From the NCBI GenBank assembly GCA_017439675.1, contig JAFSIQ010000043.1, positions 58,045 to 122,044 on the forward strand: DNA of 64,000 nucleotides, in the 5' to 3' direction. A program made the translations under genes and the position numbers. This document shows positions 25,402 through 35,515 of this stretch, one piece after another. A model generated the notes under the pieces. That model saw only the letters and a list, made by a program, of their open reading frames with translations, was not told where the DNA came from and did not search any database. The stretch is from Lachnospiraceae bacterium (GTDB lineage Bacteria; Bacillota; Clostridia; Lachnospirales; Lachnospiraceae). Numbering within the stretch: position 1 is the stretch's first letter; every line of letters starts with the position of its first letter.

Positions 25402-27510
25402 TCAAATCCGTTTCCGAATCTCTTCCATCCTGGCATAATACTCTGGATGCTGCTTTTTCAAATGTTCTTCTATTTCCTCTCTGTGACGTTTCAAGATTTC
25501 AACCGCTTCCGGACTCAGATTATGAAGCTTCTCCTCAATCATATGACGTCTCTGTTCGATGCGCTGTTCAATCTCTTCAATATTGTCATATCCCTGCTGT
25601 TCTAATTCCGTCAAATGAAACTCTAGACGCTCAAGCAACTCATCCTCATCAAACAGACCCATACGTCCAAAGGAAACATCCTGCTCCGCCTCCATAATTC
25701 CCTTTAGACTGTGGTCCTTTTGATGTACTAAGCGGTCGGCAACCTCTGTTGCCAGTTGTTCCATTTGCTCCTCTGCCTTATCGCCAAAGGCCCAGACAAA
25801 CTCCGCCAAACGTTCATCATTCTCAGTATAGGTATAGGCTTCACCCTCTACAGTTCCTTCTAAAGGATATGGACGCGTCAAGCCCGCAGCTCGTAACGCT
25901 AATGTAATGGTTCGACGCACTGCCCCCTCCTCAATAAGCGTTCCTGCATCATACATGCGAAGCTGGTCATTGACCCCTTCCCCATGTTCCGTCAAGTAAA
26001 AATGAATCCCCGATGCCTTTAGATTATGAGACAGGATAACAAGACGTTCCGCTGCTGTCATATCTATATTTCCGATTCCTCTAGCGTCCACGATTACCTG
26101 CTTGGTATCTTCCTTAATCGCCTCTTCGATGTCTTGGCAAAACGCATTGATATTGCCGAAAAACAAATTACCACTAAAACGGTATATCACGGTATTACAA
26201 ATCGGCCTTGCGCTGCTATTGCGCTTTAAATTATAGAAATTCTTATGTCCTGGAATCACTCCCAAAAATGCCTTTGGGGGAATCACTGCACGAATAATCA
26301 CCGCCACAAAGGAAAGCATTACACCAATGATAACACCATATATAGTACCAAGTAACAACACTCCCAAAAATGCTGCCATAAAAATAACAAATTCGTGTTT
26401 GTCTGATTTCCATGTTTTCTTAGCTACGTCCATTTCGATAATACCAATTAATGCTGCCATCACAATGCCGGTAAGCACTGGAACTGGCAGATAAGATAAA
26501 ATTTCTGTTCCAAAAAGCAATACCAAAACCATAGTAATAGATGCGGTCAGTGACATCACTTGGGATTTTCCGCCATATTGGTCTCCGATTCCAGTTCTTG
26601 AAACACTACCATTAATTGGGCAGCATCCTACAAATGCACCTGCCATGTTACCCACTGCATAGGCTAATATTTCCCGGTTCCCCTCTATTTTGTAATTGTA
26701 CTTTAACGCATAATTATTAGCTGTGAGCAAAGTCTGGGCGACAATCACCATTGCAATGGTAAAGGACAACATCACAATATCCCTTCCGTGCTCTAACAAT
26801 AGTGCCACATCAGGAATATGAACATTAGGAAGACCTGCCTCTACTTGTGGCAACAAAGCTACACCATACCGCTGAGCCACGCCGGTAACACCTAAAATAG
26901 CCCCTGCTAACATCATAACAACAGACATCGGAAACTTCGGAAACCTTTTTTTTGATAATAAAATGAGAACAATCGTCCCTGCACCTAACAACGTAGCTAC
27001 GCCATTAAAATGCTTCCATTGCTCACATATGTGAATAACCAGAGTAACCAACTCACCAGTACCTGCATTTCCACCAAACAGTTTTGGCAATTGCATTAGA
27101 ATAATGGTACATCCGATACCGGAAATGAAACCACCCATTACAGGTTTTGAAATATAATTCACCAGCTTTCCAGCTTTCACGAAAAAGAATAACAGCAACC
27201 ATACTGCTGTCATCAATGTAATCACTGGAACTAGCTCCATCGCCTGTACAGAACCTGCCGTAATACCAAAACTCACAAGGGCACCACCCACTAAAGCGGC
27301 TGGTGTGGCATCCACACCAAAGATTAATTGTGGCGATGCTGCAAACAAACTATATAACAAAATGGGAAATACAGAACCATAAAGACCATACACAGCCGGA
27401 AGACCTGCAACCTGTGCATAACCCATAGAAATAGGAATAGACACCAGTGCCACAATGACACCGGCAACTATATCCTTCATTAAATTATCTTTTCGAAATA
27501 CAAATCTCAT
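25402..27510 (-). CDS. SulP-family anion transporter with STAS domain, 702 aa
   Basis: SulP transporter: signature VSIPISMGYAQVAGLPAVYGLYGSVFP near the N-terminus, about 11-12 membrane segments through residue ~410, then a STAS domain (FSGNLFFGNINAFCQDIEEAI...VIVDARGIGNIDMTAAERL). A ~130-residue charged, helical extension (EEQMEQLATEVADRL... through LKRHREEIEEHLKK) follows and is unusual in length. Substrate (sulfate, bicarbonate or other anion) cannot be told. Start ATG 27510 with GAGGTAAT. Confidence 0.93.
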   Translation of the reverse strand: MRFVFRKDNLMKDIVAGVIVALVSIPISMGYAQVAGLPAVYGLYGSVFPILLYSLFAASPQLIFGVDATPAALVGGALVSFGITAGSVQAMELVPVITLMTAVWLLLFFFVKAGKLVNYISKPVMGGFISGIGCTIILMQLPKLFGGNAGTGELVTLVIHICEQWKHFNGVATLLGAGTIVLILLSKKRFPKFPMSVVMMLAGAILGVTGVAQRYGVALLPQVEAGLPNVHIPDVALLLEHGRDIVMLSFTIAMVIVAQTLLTANNYALKYNYKIEGNREILAYAVGNMAGAFVGCCPINGSVSRTGIGDQYGGKSQVMSLTASITMVLVLLFGTEILSYLPVPVLTGIVMAALIGIIEMDVAKKTWKSDKHEFVIFMAAFLGVLLLGTIYGVIIGVMLSFVAVIIRAVIPPKAFLGVIPGHKNFYNLKRNSSARPICNTVIYRFSGNLFFGNINAFCQDIEEAIKEDTKQVIVDARGIGNIDMTAAERLVILSHNLKASGIHFYLTEHGEGVNDQLRMYDAGTLIEEGAVRRTITLALRAAGLTRPYPLEGTVEGEAYTYTENDERLAEFVWAFGDKAEEQMEQLATEVADRLVHQKDHSLKGIMEAEQDVSFGRMGLFDEDELLERLEFHLTELEQQGYDNIEEIEQRIEQRRHMIEEKLHNLSPEAVEILKRHREEIEEHLKKQHPEYYARMEEIRKRI

Positions 27511-27557
27511 ATATTACCTCACACCTTGAAGTTTTCTCCCCTTCATTCATGTGTGTC

Positions 27558-29834
27558 CTATCTCATGTACTGTTCTTCAAACTTCGCAACCTCCATTGGT
27601 CTTGCAAAGTAATACCCCTGGAACATGTCACAGCCAATAGCCGATAAGAACTTAACCTGACTTTCTGTTTCCACACCTTCCATTATAACTGGCATTGATA
27701 ACTGCTTCGATAGCAAGACTACCATCTCCAATATCTTCTTGCTTCGCTCCTCATCACGTGCCTTTGCCAAAAATGCCATATCAATTTTCAATACATCCAC
27801 ATCGATATCCTTCAACATGTTCAAGGAAGAGTGTCCACTTCCGAAATCATCCATCTCCACTACAAAACCTGCCTGCTGCAACTTTCCAATCAGCTCCATC
27901 TGTCGTTTAATATCTATCACAATAGCAGTTTCTGTAATCTCTAGCTTGATATTCTTCGGTTCAATTTCATACTTGCGCACCAAAGCCGTAAAGATTTGAT
28001 AAATATCCATAAAATAGAAATCCTTTGGCGAAATATTAACGGATATGTATACATCTTCCCTGCCTTCATCCTTCCACTTTCGGAGACGCTGACATGCACA
28101 TTCCCATATATACTTATCTACCTCAGAAATCAAACCATTTCTCTCAAAGACCGGAATAAAATCCCCCGGCATAACCATACCCTTTTCTGGATGAATCCAA
28201 CGCACCAAAGCTTCCGCACCTAACATAGTTCCGTCGGCTGACACCTGCGGTTGCAAATACATTTGTAAATGTCCTTCATCAATTGCCTCTCGCAAATCAC
28301 CAATCAAACGCTTCTCACGCAAGATGTCATCACGAATCATCTCGTCATAATACGCTACTCGTCTGTGGTAACCTCCCTTAATCTTCGTAATCGCCATACG
28401 GGCACGGTCACACATAACGGAAATTGGAAGATCTCGTTTCTTAACTTCATATACTCCCATATAGTTAACTACAGGGAATGACACTTCTATGTCCATACTA
28501 GCAAAATAATCCTCCTGCCGCATATTATCAAACAATGATTCTGTGTAATATGCCCGTGGCATCAATACTGCAAATACATCATTGCCAATTCGTCCATATA
28601 CTGTGTTCTGTCCAACATTTGTTTCAATAAAATGGGCAATATTCTTAAGAACCACATCTCCCACTTCAGTACCAAAGAAATCATTAATCATCTTAAAATC
28701 TTTGACATCTGTACAAACCATATACAATTCGGATTGCTCGTTATTGCGGATAAACCGCTTTGCGTTCTCATAAAAATATTCCTTATTATAAAAACCTGTC
28801 AACGCATCATGATTTGACATATAACGTTCCTGTGCCTGTTGTTTAATCTCCTCCGTACGGTCATCAATAACAAAATATCCACCCTGTAACTGATTATGCA
28901 CATCCTTCAGACGTTGCAATTGAATGCGCAATACCCTTTCTTTTCCTCGCTTGTAAAAAGAACAATCCTCAGTGAACTCCTTGGTTCCGTTGATATATTG
29001 CTCCTTACACCAGTGTTCTAAAGAACATCCCCGCTCGTCAACCAAAGCCCATTCCTCGCTGAGCATCTGTTGTCCCAATCGGTTATTGTACAATCGGTTA
29101 CCTTCCATATCCAGTAACAACAATCCCACATTCATATCCTCCGCCACACGAAACAACGTCTGTGGCAATAATCTCTGCGGTGTGTAGACAAAGGCACAAT
29201 AATAAATGCAAATTCCACCCACCACATAACCTAATACGGAAATATCAATTGGTGAATTGAAAAAGATAACATTTAACGCCACTAACAACAATAGGATAAT
29301 AGAAATCAAGAGATATTTATGACGATAAAACATAGGCGCCTTCACAGCTCCATAAAACAAACTAACTAGACATGCAACAGCTAAAACCATAACCAATACA
29401 TAATGTAACGCGAAGTATGGCGTTACATCTAGACAATACATAGATTCTCCTGCCACGAAAGCCTTTTTTACATCAAATGCATGCTTCGTGAAGGTATTCA
29501 AGGTCAAAGAAACGGTATCGATTGCAATCATAAATATGATAAGTTTCTTCTTTACATATTTGCTCAATTCCTTTCCAATGTACTCAAAAGAAAAGATCAG
29601 CAAAAACAATAACAGCCAGTCTGAAGATACATAATATCCGCTCAGTGCAAATCTAGCCCAAAGCGGAGAATCTGTACACAATTGCATAATATTGAACATC
29701 ACAATAACACCACCGATAGACAGAATACGTCCTACGGTCTTTTTCAATGCATGTTTTTCCTTATAAACTCGGCAGTTATAATATATAATAACACATAATG
29801 CAATTGTCAAAATCATTACTAATAACGTCTTCAT
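27558..29834 (-). CDS. Membrane PAS-GGDEF-EAL protein, c-di-GMP phosphodiesterase, 758 aa
   Basis: Start chosen at 29834 (MKTLLVMIL), with GAGG 6 nt upstream. Residues 1-220 match the histidine-kinase-type N-terminal 7TM domain, followed by a PAS-like segment (AEDMNVGLLLLDMEGNRLYNNR), a GGDEF domain whose active site is degenerate (RIGNDVFAVL), and a full EAL domain: GAEALVRW, VNISPKDF, ITETAI, MDDFGSGHSS, LKIDMAF and IMEGVETE. The sequence predicts phosphodiesterase activity only, with the degenerate GGDEF as a possible GTP sensor. Second EAL protein in this window. Confidence 0.93.
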   Translation of the reverse strand: MKTLLVMILTIALCVIIYYNCRVYKEKHALKKTVGRILSIGGVIVMFNIMQLCTDSPLWARFALSGYYVSSDWLLLFLLIFSFEYIGKELSKYVKKKLIIFMIAIDTVSLTLNTFTKHAFDVKKAFVAGESMYCLDVTPYFALHYVLVMVLAVACLVSLFYGAVKAPMFYRHKYLLISIILLLLVALNVIFFNSPIDISVLGYVVGGICIYYCAFVYTPQRLLPQTLFRVAEDMNVGLLLLDMEGNRLYNNRLGQQMLSEEWALVDERGCSLEHWCKEQYINGTKEFTEDCSFYKRGKERVLRIQLQRLKDVHNQLQGGYFVIDDRTEEIKQQAQERYMSNHDALTGFYNKEYFYENAKRFIRNNEQSELYMVCTDVKDFKMINDFFGTEVGDVVLKNIAHFIETNVGQNTVYGRIGNDVFAVLMPRAYYTESLFDNMRQEDYFASMDIEVSFPVVNYMGVYEVKKRDLPISVMCDRARMAITKIKGGYHRRVAYYDEMIRDDILREKRLIGDLREAIDEGHLQMYLQPQVSADGTMLGAEALVRWIHPEKGMVMPGDFIPVFERNGLISEVDKYIWECACQRLRKWKDEGREDVYISVNISPKDFYFMDIYQIFTALVRKYEIEPKNIKLEITETAIVIDIKRQMELIGKLQQAGFVVEMDDFGSGHSSLNMLKDIDVDVLKIDMAFLAKARDEERSKKILEMVVLLSKQLSMPVIMEGVETESQVKFLSAIGCDMFQGYYFARPMEVAKFEEQYMR

Positions 29835-29861
29835 ATTAATCCTCATCTGCGGGTAGCGCAT

Positions 29862-30183
29862 AACACAAAACTCAACACCTGTATTATTTTACCAAGAAAC
29901 ACCACACTCATGCAACCTATTTATCTTCATAATCTTCAGAATATCAATTTGAAATATATCCTTACATTTCAAATTTGTCAGACTTTTCCTATCGCATACA
30001 TACAATTTTCAAACTTTGTCTTATCATTTATTTATTATAATATGTTTTTTTCATTTTTACTACCTTCTTTGTAAATCCGTAGTCGAAAAAAAATGAAAAA
30101 AATAAAAAAGTACGTGAAAAAAGGCTTGTGATTTTTGTCATTTCCTATATAATACTCTATAGATTTATTAGGAGGATATAACT
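29862..30183 (+). promoter_or_regulatory. Intergenic region with carB promoter
   Basis: AT-rich divergent region. TTGTGA (30126-30131), 16-nt spacer, TATAAT (30148-30153), then the ribosome site TTAGGAGGATATAACT of carB. No PyrR-type or T-box leader was recognised, and the leader is short. The rest holds nothing I can assign. Confidence 0.65.
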
Positions 30184-33100
30184 ATGCCAAAAAGAACAGA
30201 TATTAACAAAGTACTCATTATTGGTTCTGGTCCTATTGTAATCGGACAGGCTTGTGAGTTTGACTATTCCGGTACTCAGGCATGTAAGGCTTTGAAGAAG
30301 CTTGGCTATGAGATTGTATTGGTGAATTCAAACCCAGCCACTATTATGACAGACCCAGAGACTGCAGATGTAACATATATTGAACCACTTAATGTGGAGC
30401 GATTAGAGCAGATTATTGCTAAGGAGCGTCCAGATGCTTTACTTCCTAATCTTGGAGGACAGTCTGGACTTAATCTTTGTTCAGAGCTGAATCAGGCAGG
30501 CATTTTAGACAAATACAATGTTAAGGTTATCGGTGTTCAGGTAGATGCCATCGAACGTGGCGAAGACCGTATTGAGTTCAAGAAAACAATGGACTCACTT
30601 GGTATTGAGATGGCTCGAAGCGAGGTTGCTTACACAGTAGAGGAAGCACTTGCAATTGCTGAAAAATTAAACTATCCGGTTGTACTTCGTCCAGCATACA
30701 CCATGGGTGGCGCAGGTGGCGGTCTTGTGTATAACAAAGAAGAATTAAAGACTGTATGCGCAAGAGGTTTACAGGCAAGTTTAGTTGGTCAGGTATTGGT
30801 TGAGGAATCTATCCTTGGATGGGAAGAATTAGAGTTAGAGGTCGTTCGTGACTGCGAAGGTAACATGATTACTGTTTGCTTTATCGAAAACATTGACCCA
30901 TTAGGTGTTCACACTGGTGACTCCTTCTGTTCTGCTCCAATGCTTACAATCTCTGAGGACTGTCAGAAACGCCTACAAGAGCAGGCTTACAAGATTGTTG
31001 ATTCCGTACAGGTTATCGGTGGTACAAACGTACAGTTTGCACACGATCCAGTTTCAGATCGTATTATCGTAATTGAGATTAACCCTCGTACATCCCGTTC
31101 TTCTGCATTGGCATCAAAGGCAACTGGTTTCCCAATTGCTTTAGTATCTGCTATGTTGGCAACCGGTCTTACACTGAAAGATATTCCTTGTGGTAAGTAT
31201 GGTACTTTAGATAAATATGTTCCAAATGGAGATTACATTGTAATCAAGTTTGCACGTTGGGCATTCGAAAAATTCAAAGGCGTTGAAGACAAGCTTGGTA
31301 CTCAGATGCGTGCCGTAGGTGAGGTAATGAGTATCGGTAAGACATATAAGGAAGCTTTCCAAAAAGCAATCCGAAGCTTGGAGACCGGACGCTACGGACT
31401 CGGACACGCTAAGAACTTTGATTCCTTGTCAAAGGAAGAGTTGTTACAGATGTTAATCACTCCTTCTAGCGAACGTCACTTCATTATGTACGAAGCAATC
31501 CGTAAGGGTGCTACCAATGAAGAGATTCATGAATTAACCAAAGTTAAGAATTACTTTATCGACCAGATGAGAGAATTGGTAGTGGAAGAAGAAGCATTAT
31601 TACAGTCAAGGGGTTCTCTTCCATCCGATGAACAGTTGATTTCCGCTAAGAAGAATGGTTTCTCTGATAAATATTTGAGCCAGATTCTTGAAATACCTGA
31701 GGATGATATCCGTAATAAGAGAATTAGCTTAGGTGTAGAAGAATCTTGGGAAGGTGTTCACGTAAGTGGTACTGAAAACAGTGCTTACTACTACTCAACC
31801 TACAACGCAGAGGATAAGAATCCTGTATCTGACAACAAGAAGATTATGATTCTTGGTGGTGGTCCTAACCGTATTGGTCAGGGTATCGAATTTGATTACT
31901 GTTGTGTGCATGCAGCGCTTGCACTTAAAAAGTTAGGATTTGAAACCATCATCGTCAACTGTAACCCTGAGACAGTTTCAACAGACTATGATACTTCTGA
32001 TAAGCTATACTTCGAACCACTTACTTTGGAAGATGTATTAAGCATTTACAATAAAGAAAAACCATTAGGTGTTATCGCTCAGTTCGGTGGTCAGACTCCA
32101 CTTAACTTAGCTGCAGACCTAGAGAAGAACGGTGTTAAGATTCTTGGTACTTCTCCTTCGGTTATCGATTTAGCCGAAGACAGAGATTTGTTCCGTGAGA
32201 TGATGGATAAATTAGAGATTCCTATGCCGGAGTCAGGAATGGCTGTTGACGTAAACGAAGCATTAGACATTGCTCATAAGATTGGTTATCCGGTAATGGT
32301 TCGTCCTTCTTATGTATTAGGTGGACGTGGCATGGAAGTGGTATACGACGACGAAAGCTTAACCGACTATATGAAAGCCGCTGTTGGCGTAACACCAGAC
32401 AGACCAATCCTAATTGACCGCTTCCTTATCAATGCTTTAGAGTGCGAGTCCGATGCAATCAGTGACGGAACACATGCATTTGTTCCTGCTGTTATGGAAC
32501 ATATTGAACTTGCAGGTGTTCACTCTGGCGACTCCGCTTGTATCATTCCTTCTGTACACATTACAGAAGAAAATGTTGCAACCATTAAGGAATACACAAG
32601 AAAAATTGCTGAAGAAATGCATGTCAAGGGTCTTATGAATATGCAATATGCTATTGAGAACGGAAAGGTATATGTATTAGAGGCTAACCCTCGTGCATCC
32701 CGTACCGTACCTTTAGTATCTAAGGTATGTAACATCCGCATGGTACCATTGGCAACAGAGATTATCACTAGCGAATTAACAGGTAACCCATCTCCTGTTC
32801 CCGCATTGAAGGAACAGAATATTCCATACTACGGTGTAAAGGAAGCTGCTTTCCCATTCAACATGTTCCAAGAGGTTGACCCAGTATTAGGACCTGAGAT
32901 GCGTTCTACTGGTGAAGTATTAGGCTTATCTCCTTCTTATGGTGAAGCCTTCTACAAAGCACAGGAAGGTGTGTCTTCTAAACTTCCATTAGAGGGTACT
33001 GTGTTAATTTCTGTCAACCGCAAGGATAAAGCTGATGTTGTAGAAGTTGCAAGAAGCCTTTCTAACGATGGATTTAAGATTGTTGCTACTGGTAATACTT

Positions 33101-33405
33101 ATGAATCTATTACAGAAGCTGGCATTCCAGCTGAGAAGGTTAAAAAGCTTTATGAAGGTCGTCCTAATGTTTACGATATGATTACCAACGGCAAGATTGA
33201 TTTGATTATCAATTCTCCAATTGGTAAAGGTAGCGTGAACGATGACAGTTACTTGAGAAAAGCTGCTATCAAGGCTAAGGTTCCTTATATGACAACTGTT
33301 GCTGCTGCCAAGGCAACCGCAGCAGGTATCCACTATGTGAAGACTCATGAAGAAAATGAGATTAAGTCATTACAGACATTGCATAGTGAGATTACAGATA
33401 AATAA
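30184..33405 (+). CDS. carB: Carbamoyl-phosphate synthase large subunit, 1073 aa
   Basis: Full-length CarB with two tandem ATP-grasp halves: N-terminal half (GSGPIVIGQACEFDYSGTQ, SNPATIMTDPE, GGAGGG, EINPRTSRSSALASKATG) and C-terminal half (GGGPNRIGQGIEFDYCCVH, NCNPETVSTDYD, LGGRGMEVVYDDE, EANPRASRTVPLVSKV), then an allosteric MGS-like domain (residues ~935-1073). It makes carbamoyl phosphate from bicarbonate, ATP and ammonia delivered by CarA, for pyrimidines and arginine. No carA lies beside it in the window, so the small subunit must be elsewhere. Own promoter and terminator; codon use and GC higher than neighbours, as expected for a highly expressed gene. Confidence 0.98.
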   Translation: MPKRTDINKVLIIGSGPIVIGQACEFDYSGTQACKALKKLGYEIVLVNSNPATIMTDPETADVTYIEPLNVERLEQIIAKERPDALLPNLGGQSGLNLCSELNQAGILDKYNVKVIGVQVDAIERGEDRIEFKKTMDSLGIEMARSEVAYTVEEALAIAEKLNYPVVLRPAYTMGGAGGGLVYNKEELKTVCARGLQASLVGQVLVEESILGWEELELEVVRDCEGNMITVCFIENIDPLGVHTGDSFCSAPMLTISEDCQKRLQEQAYKIVDSVQVIGGTNVQFAHDPVSDRIIVIEINPRTSRSSALASKATGFPIALVSAMLATGLTLKDIPCGKYGTLDKYVPNGDYIVIKFARWAFEKFKGVEDKLGTQMRAVGEVMSIGKTYKEAFQKAIRSLETGRYGLGHAKNFDSLSKEELLQMLITPSSERHFIMYEAIRKGATNEEIHELTKVKNYFIDQMRELVVEEEALLQSRGSLPSDEQLISAKKNGFSDKYLSQILEIPEDDIRNKRISLGVEESWEGVHVSGTENSAYYYSTYNAEDKNPVSDNKKIMILGGGPNRIGQGIEFDYCCVHAALALKKLGFETIIVNCNPETVSTDYDTSDKLYFEPLTLEDVLSIYNKEKPLGVIAQFGGQTPLNLAADLEKNGVKILGTSPSVIDLAEDRDLFREMMDKLEIPMPESGMAVDVNEALDIAHKIGYPVMVRPSYVLGGRGMEVVYDDESLTDYMKAAVGVTPDRPILIDRFLINALECESDAISDGTHAFVPAVMEHIELAGVHSGDSACIIPSVHITEENVATIKEYTRKIAEEMHVKGLMNMQYAIENGKVYVLEANPRASRTVPLVSKVCNIRMVPLATEIITSELTGNPSPVPALKEQNIPYYGVKEAAFPFNMFQEVDPVLGPEMRSTGEVLGLSPSYGEAFYKAQEGVSSKLPLEGTVLISVNRKDKADVVEVARSLSNDGFKIVATGNTYESITEAGIPAEKVKKLYEGRPNVYDMITNGKIDLIINSPIGKGSVNDDSYLRKAAIKAKVPYMTTVAAAKATAAGIHYVKTHEENEIKSLQTLHSEITDK

Positions 33406-33421
33406 AATATCATATCTATAC

Positions 33422-33463
33422 AAAATAAGAGGATACTTGAAAGAAGTATCCTCTTATTTTCGT
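33422..33463 (+). terminator. carB terminator
   Basis: Strong stem around AAATAAGAGGATACTT and AAGTATCCTCTTATTTT just after the carB stop. Confidence 0.88.
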
Positions 33464-33504
33464 TCCCAAAATAGAACTTAACCTGTAACACTCTCCATAT
33501 GGAG

Positions 33505-33759
33505 CTATGCTGATTTAGACATCTGCAAATCCCTTTCAATCACCAAAATATCATCCACCGATACTTGAAAGATTGCTGCTAACACAACTAGATTATCAAT
33601 CGTTGGCAATGCACTTCCTTGTTGCCATTTGTAAATTGCCTGTGGTGTTGTAAAACCAAACATCTCCTGTAAATCCTTTACCGTCAATCCGTTTTGTTTT
33701 CTTAACTCTATAATATTCTGTCCTGTTTTCACCATATCAATTATTGGAATATTGAACAT
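33505..33759 (-). CDS. XRE-family transcriptional regulator, 84 aa
   Basis: Single HTH_3/XRE domain at residues 12-70: VKTGQNIIELRKQNGLTVKDLQEMF, recognition segment TTPQAIYKWQQGSALPTIDNLVVLA, ending VSVDDILV. AGGAGGGG precedes ATG 33759. No sensor domain; target unknown. It stands alone; the small Cys-rich protein gene lies about 107 nt upstream on the same strand, separated by a hairpin. Confidence 0.9.
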   Translation of the reverse strand: MFNIPIIDMVKTGQNIIELRKQNGLTVKDLQEMFGFTTPQAIYKWQQGSALPTIDNLVVLAAIFQVSVDDILVIERDLQMSKSA

Positions 33760-33808
33760 ATCTTTCCCCTCCTAAGCTATCTTTCGTTCTTTTTTATAAT
33801 GCAACAAA

Positions 33809-33836
33809 GCCGCCTATCTCTCACAAGATAAGCGGC
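33809..33836 (-). terminator. Terminator after the small Cys-rich gene
   Basis: 11-bp stem GCCGCCTATCT (33809-33819) / AGATAAGCGGC (33826-33836) with one mismatch; on the minus strand followed by TTTGTTGCATT. Confidence 0.65.
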
Positions 33837-33866
33837 CCGAAAACGTCCATGTATGTTGTCACAAGT

Positions 33867-34025
33867 CTACTCTATATGACATCTATCACAATCATGTTCA
33901 CTTCTATGCCTTTCACTTACCCTACAAGAGCATACGCCAATTAAACTATGCTTTCTATCCGAAATATGCATAGTCACCGGTCGGTTATTCAACTTAGTTG
34001 TAATTGCTAAATTAATTGTAAACAT
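33867..34025 (-). CDS. Small Cys/His-rich protein, 52 aa
   Basis: A short frame from ATG 34025 (MFTINLAITTKLNNRPV...) with GGAAGTGAG upstream, ending at TAG 33867-33869. The second half holds VCSCRV and HDCDRCH, four Cys and several His spaced as in a small zinc-binding fold. A hairpin terminator follows 30 nt later. These features support a real small gene; function unknown. Confidence 0.55.
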   Translation of the reverse strand: MFTINLAITTKLNNRPVTMHISDRKHSLIGVCSCRVSERHRSEHDCDRCHIE

Positions 34026-34205
34026 GATCTCACTTCCTTTCCTTGGACATATCTGTCCGCTTATTCCATTCGCAACTATTCAGTACCTTCATAGTCACTT
34101 CTTTTTTATATATCGCACTATAGCACAAAAAAAATAAAATGTCCATTATACTTGTGGTATAAATTTCCTTTTATGCAAAAACATTTCATATTTAACAACA
34201 AAACA
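34026..34205. other. Non-coding stretch downstream of the alcohol dehydrogenase
   Basis: AT-rich with no gene seen on either strand; it contains the upstream region and presumed promoter of the small Cys-rich gene. Confidence 0.4.
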
Positions 34206-34237
34206 AATCCACCGCAGAAAAAACTCTACGGCGGATT
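34206..34237 (-). terminator. Terminator of the MATE-oxidoreductase-ADH operon
   Basis: Stem AATCCaCCGcAG / CTaCGGcGGATT with a run of A/T in the loop; on the minus strand it is followed by TGTTTTGTTG. Confidence 0.75.
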
Positions 34238-34260
34238 CATACTATCAATTATTTTATTTA

Positions 34261-35442
34261 CTACACAATCGCACGTGTTGCTATCGTATAAATGTTGGCT
34301 ACATCGGTAGCATTTAATTCCATAAATCCACCGCGGATACCATCTCCAATTCCAAGCACTTCCACAAGCTTTGGAATATCCTCTTCCTTTGCTCCTAGCT
34401 GTTCAAAGTTAATTGGCATACCGATTGATACTAAGAACTTTCTAAACTCCTTAATACCCTCCTTCGCAGTAGCTTCTGGATTGGAAAAGTTCATTTCGCA
34501 TCCCCAAACACGAACCGCCATTTGTGCAAAGCGCATCACGTCATGGTGCATCACATATTCCATCCATGCAGGCATCACTACCGCCAGGCCCGCACCGTGA
34601 GCACAATCATATAAACCAGACAATTCATGCTCTAATCCGTGACTATTCCAATCCTGGCTTCGACCCACACCTACGATATCATTATGAGCAACCATACCTG
34701 CCCACATAATATTCGCTCTTGCGTCATAGTTATTTGGATCTTCTATTACACGTGGAGTTTCCTTTACCATTGTCAATAGAACCGCTTCACACAAACGGTC
34801 TGTAATCTCCACTTCCTTGGTATTGGTAAAATAACGTTCAAACACATGCGCCATAATATCTGTAGCACCACAAGCAGTTTGATATGCAGGAAGCGTACAG
34901 GTAAGCTCCGGATTTAAGATTGAAAACCTTGGACGCAACAAATCCGAACCTACATCTCGTTTTAACATTCCTTCTTCCTTTGTGACCACCGACGCACCGG
35001 AACCTTCACTTCCCGCTGCCGCAATCGTCAACACGGTACCAATCGGCAAAGCATTCTCCACCTGCTTACCAGTTCCATAAAAATCCCAGAAATCTCCATC
35101 GTATGGTACTCCTAGTGCAATCCCCTTAGAGCTGTCTATACAAGACCCCCCACCGACAGACAAAATGAAATCTACACCTTCTTTACGACACAACTCAATA
35201 CCTTCATAAATCTTAGTATCACGAGGATTAGGTTGTACTCCACCCAACTCTACATAAGCAATCCTCTGCTCATCTAAAGATTTCTTTACTCGGTCTAATA
35301 ATCCAGAACGCACAGCGGAACCAGAGCCATAATGAATCAATACCTTTGTTCCACCATATTTCGCAACCATCTGACCACATTCCGTCTCTCTTCCTTTTCC
35401 AAACACAAACTCTGTTGGACTGTAGAAATTAAAATTATCCAT
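34261..35442 (-). CDS. Iron-containing alcohol dehydrogenase (butanol dehydrogenase type), 393 aa
   Basis: Start at 35442 (MDNFNFYSPTEFVFGKG) has GGAGGG upstream. Group III ADH: NAD(P) loop SVGGGSCIDSSKGIA, metal-binding region with TACGATDIMAHVFERYF and the signature SHGLEHELSGLYDCAHGAGLAVVMPAWM, whose Asp and three His bind iron. Closest in pattern to BdhA/YqhD enzymes that reduce aldehydes with NADPH. Last gene of an operon with the Gfo/Idh/MocA oxidoreductase and MATE transporter. Confidence 0.95.
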   Translation of the reverse strand: MDNFNFYSPTEFVFGKGRETECGQMVAKYGGTKVLIHYGSGSAVRSGLLDRVKKSLDEQRIAYVELGGVQPNPRDTKIYEGIELCRKEGVDFILSVGGGSCIDSSKGIALGVPYDGDFWDFYGTGKQVENALPIGTVLTIAAAGSEGSGASVVTKEEGMLKRDVGSDLLRPRFSILNPELTCTLPAYQTACGATDIMAHVFERYFTNTKEVEITDRLCEAVLLTMVKETPRVIEDPNNYDARANIMWAGMVAHNDIVGVGRSQDWNSHGLEHELSGLYDCAHGAGLAVVMPAWMEYVMHHDVMRFAQMAVRVWGCEMNFSNPEATAKEGIKEFRKFLVSIGMPINFEQLGAKEEDIPKLVEVLGIGDGIRGGFMELNATDVANIYTIATRAIV

Positions 35443-35515
35443 TCTCAAAACCCTCCATCCATTTTTAAATGTCATCGTACTATTAAAATGCAAACCACAC
35501 TATGAGCTTCCCTAC

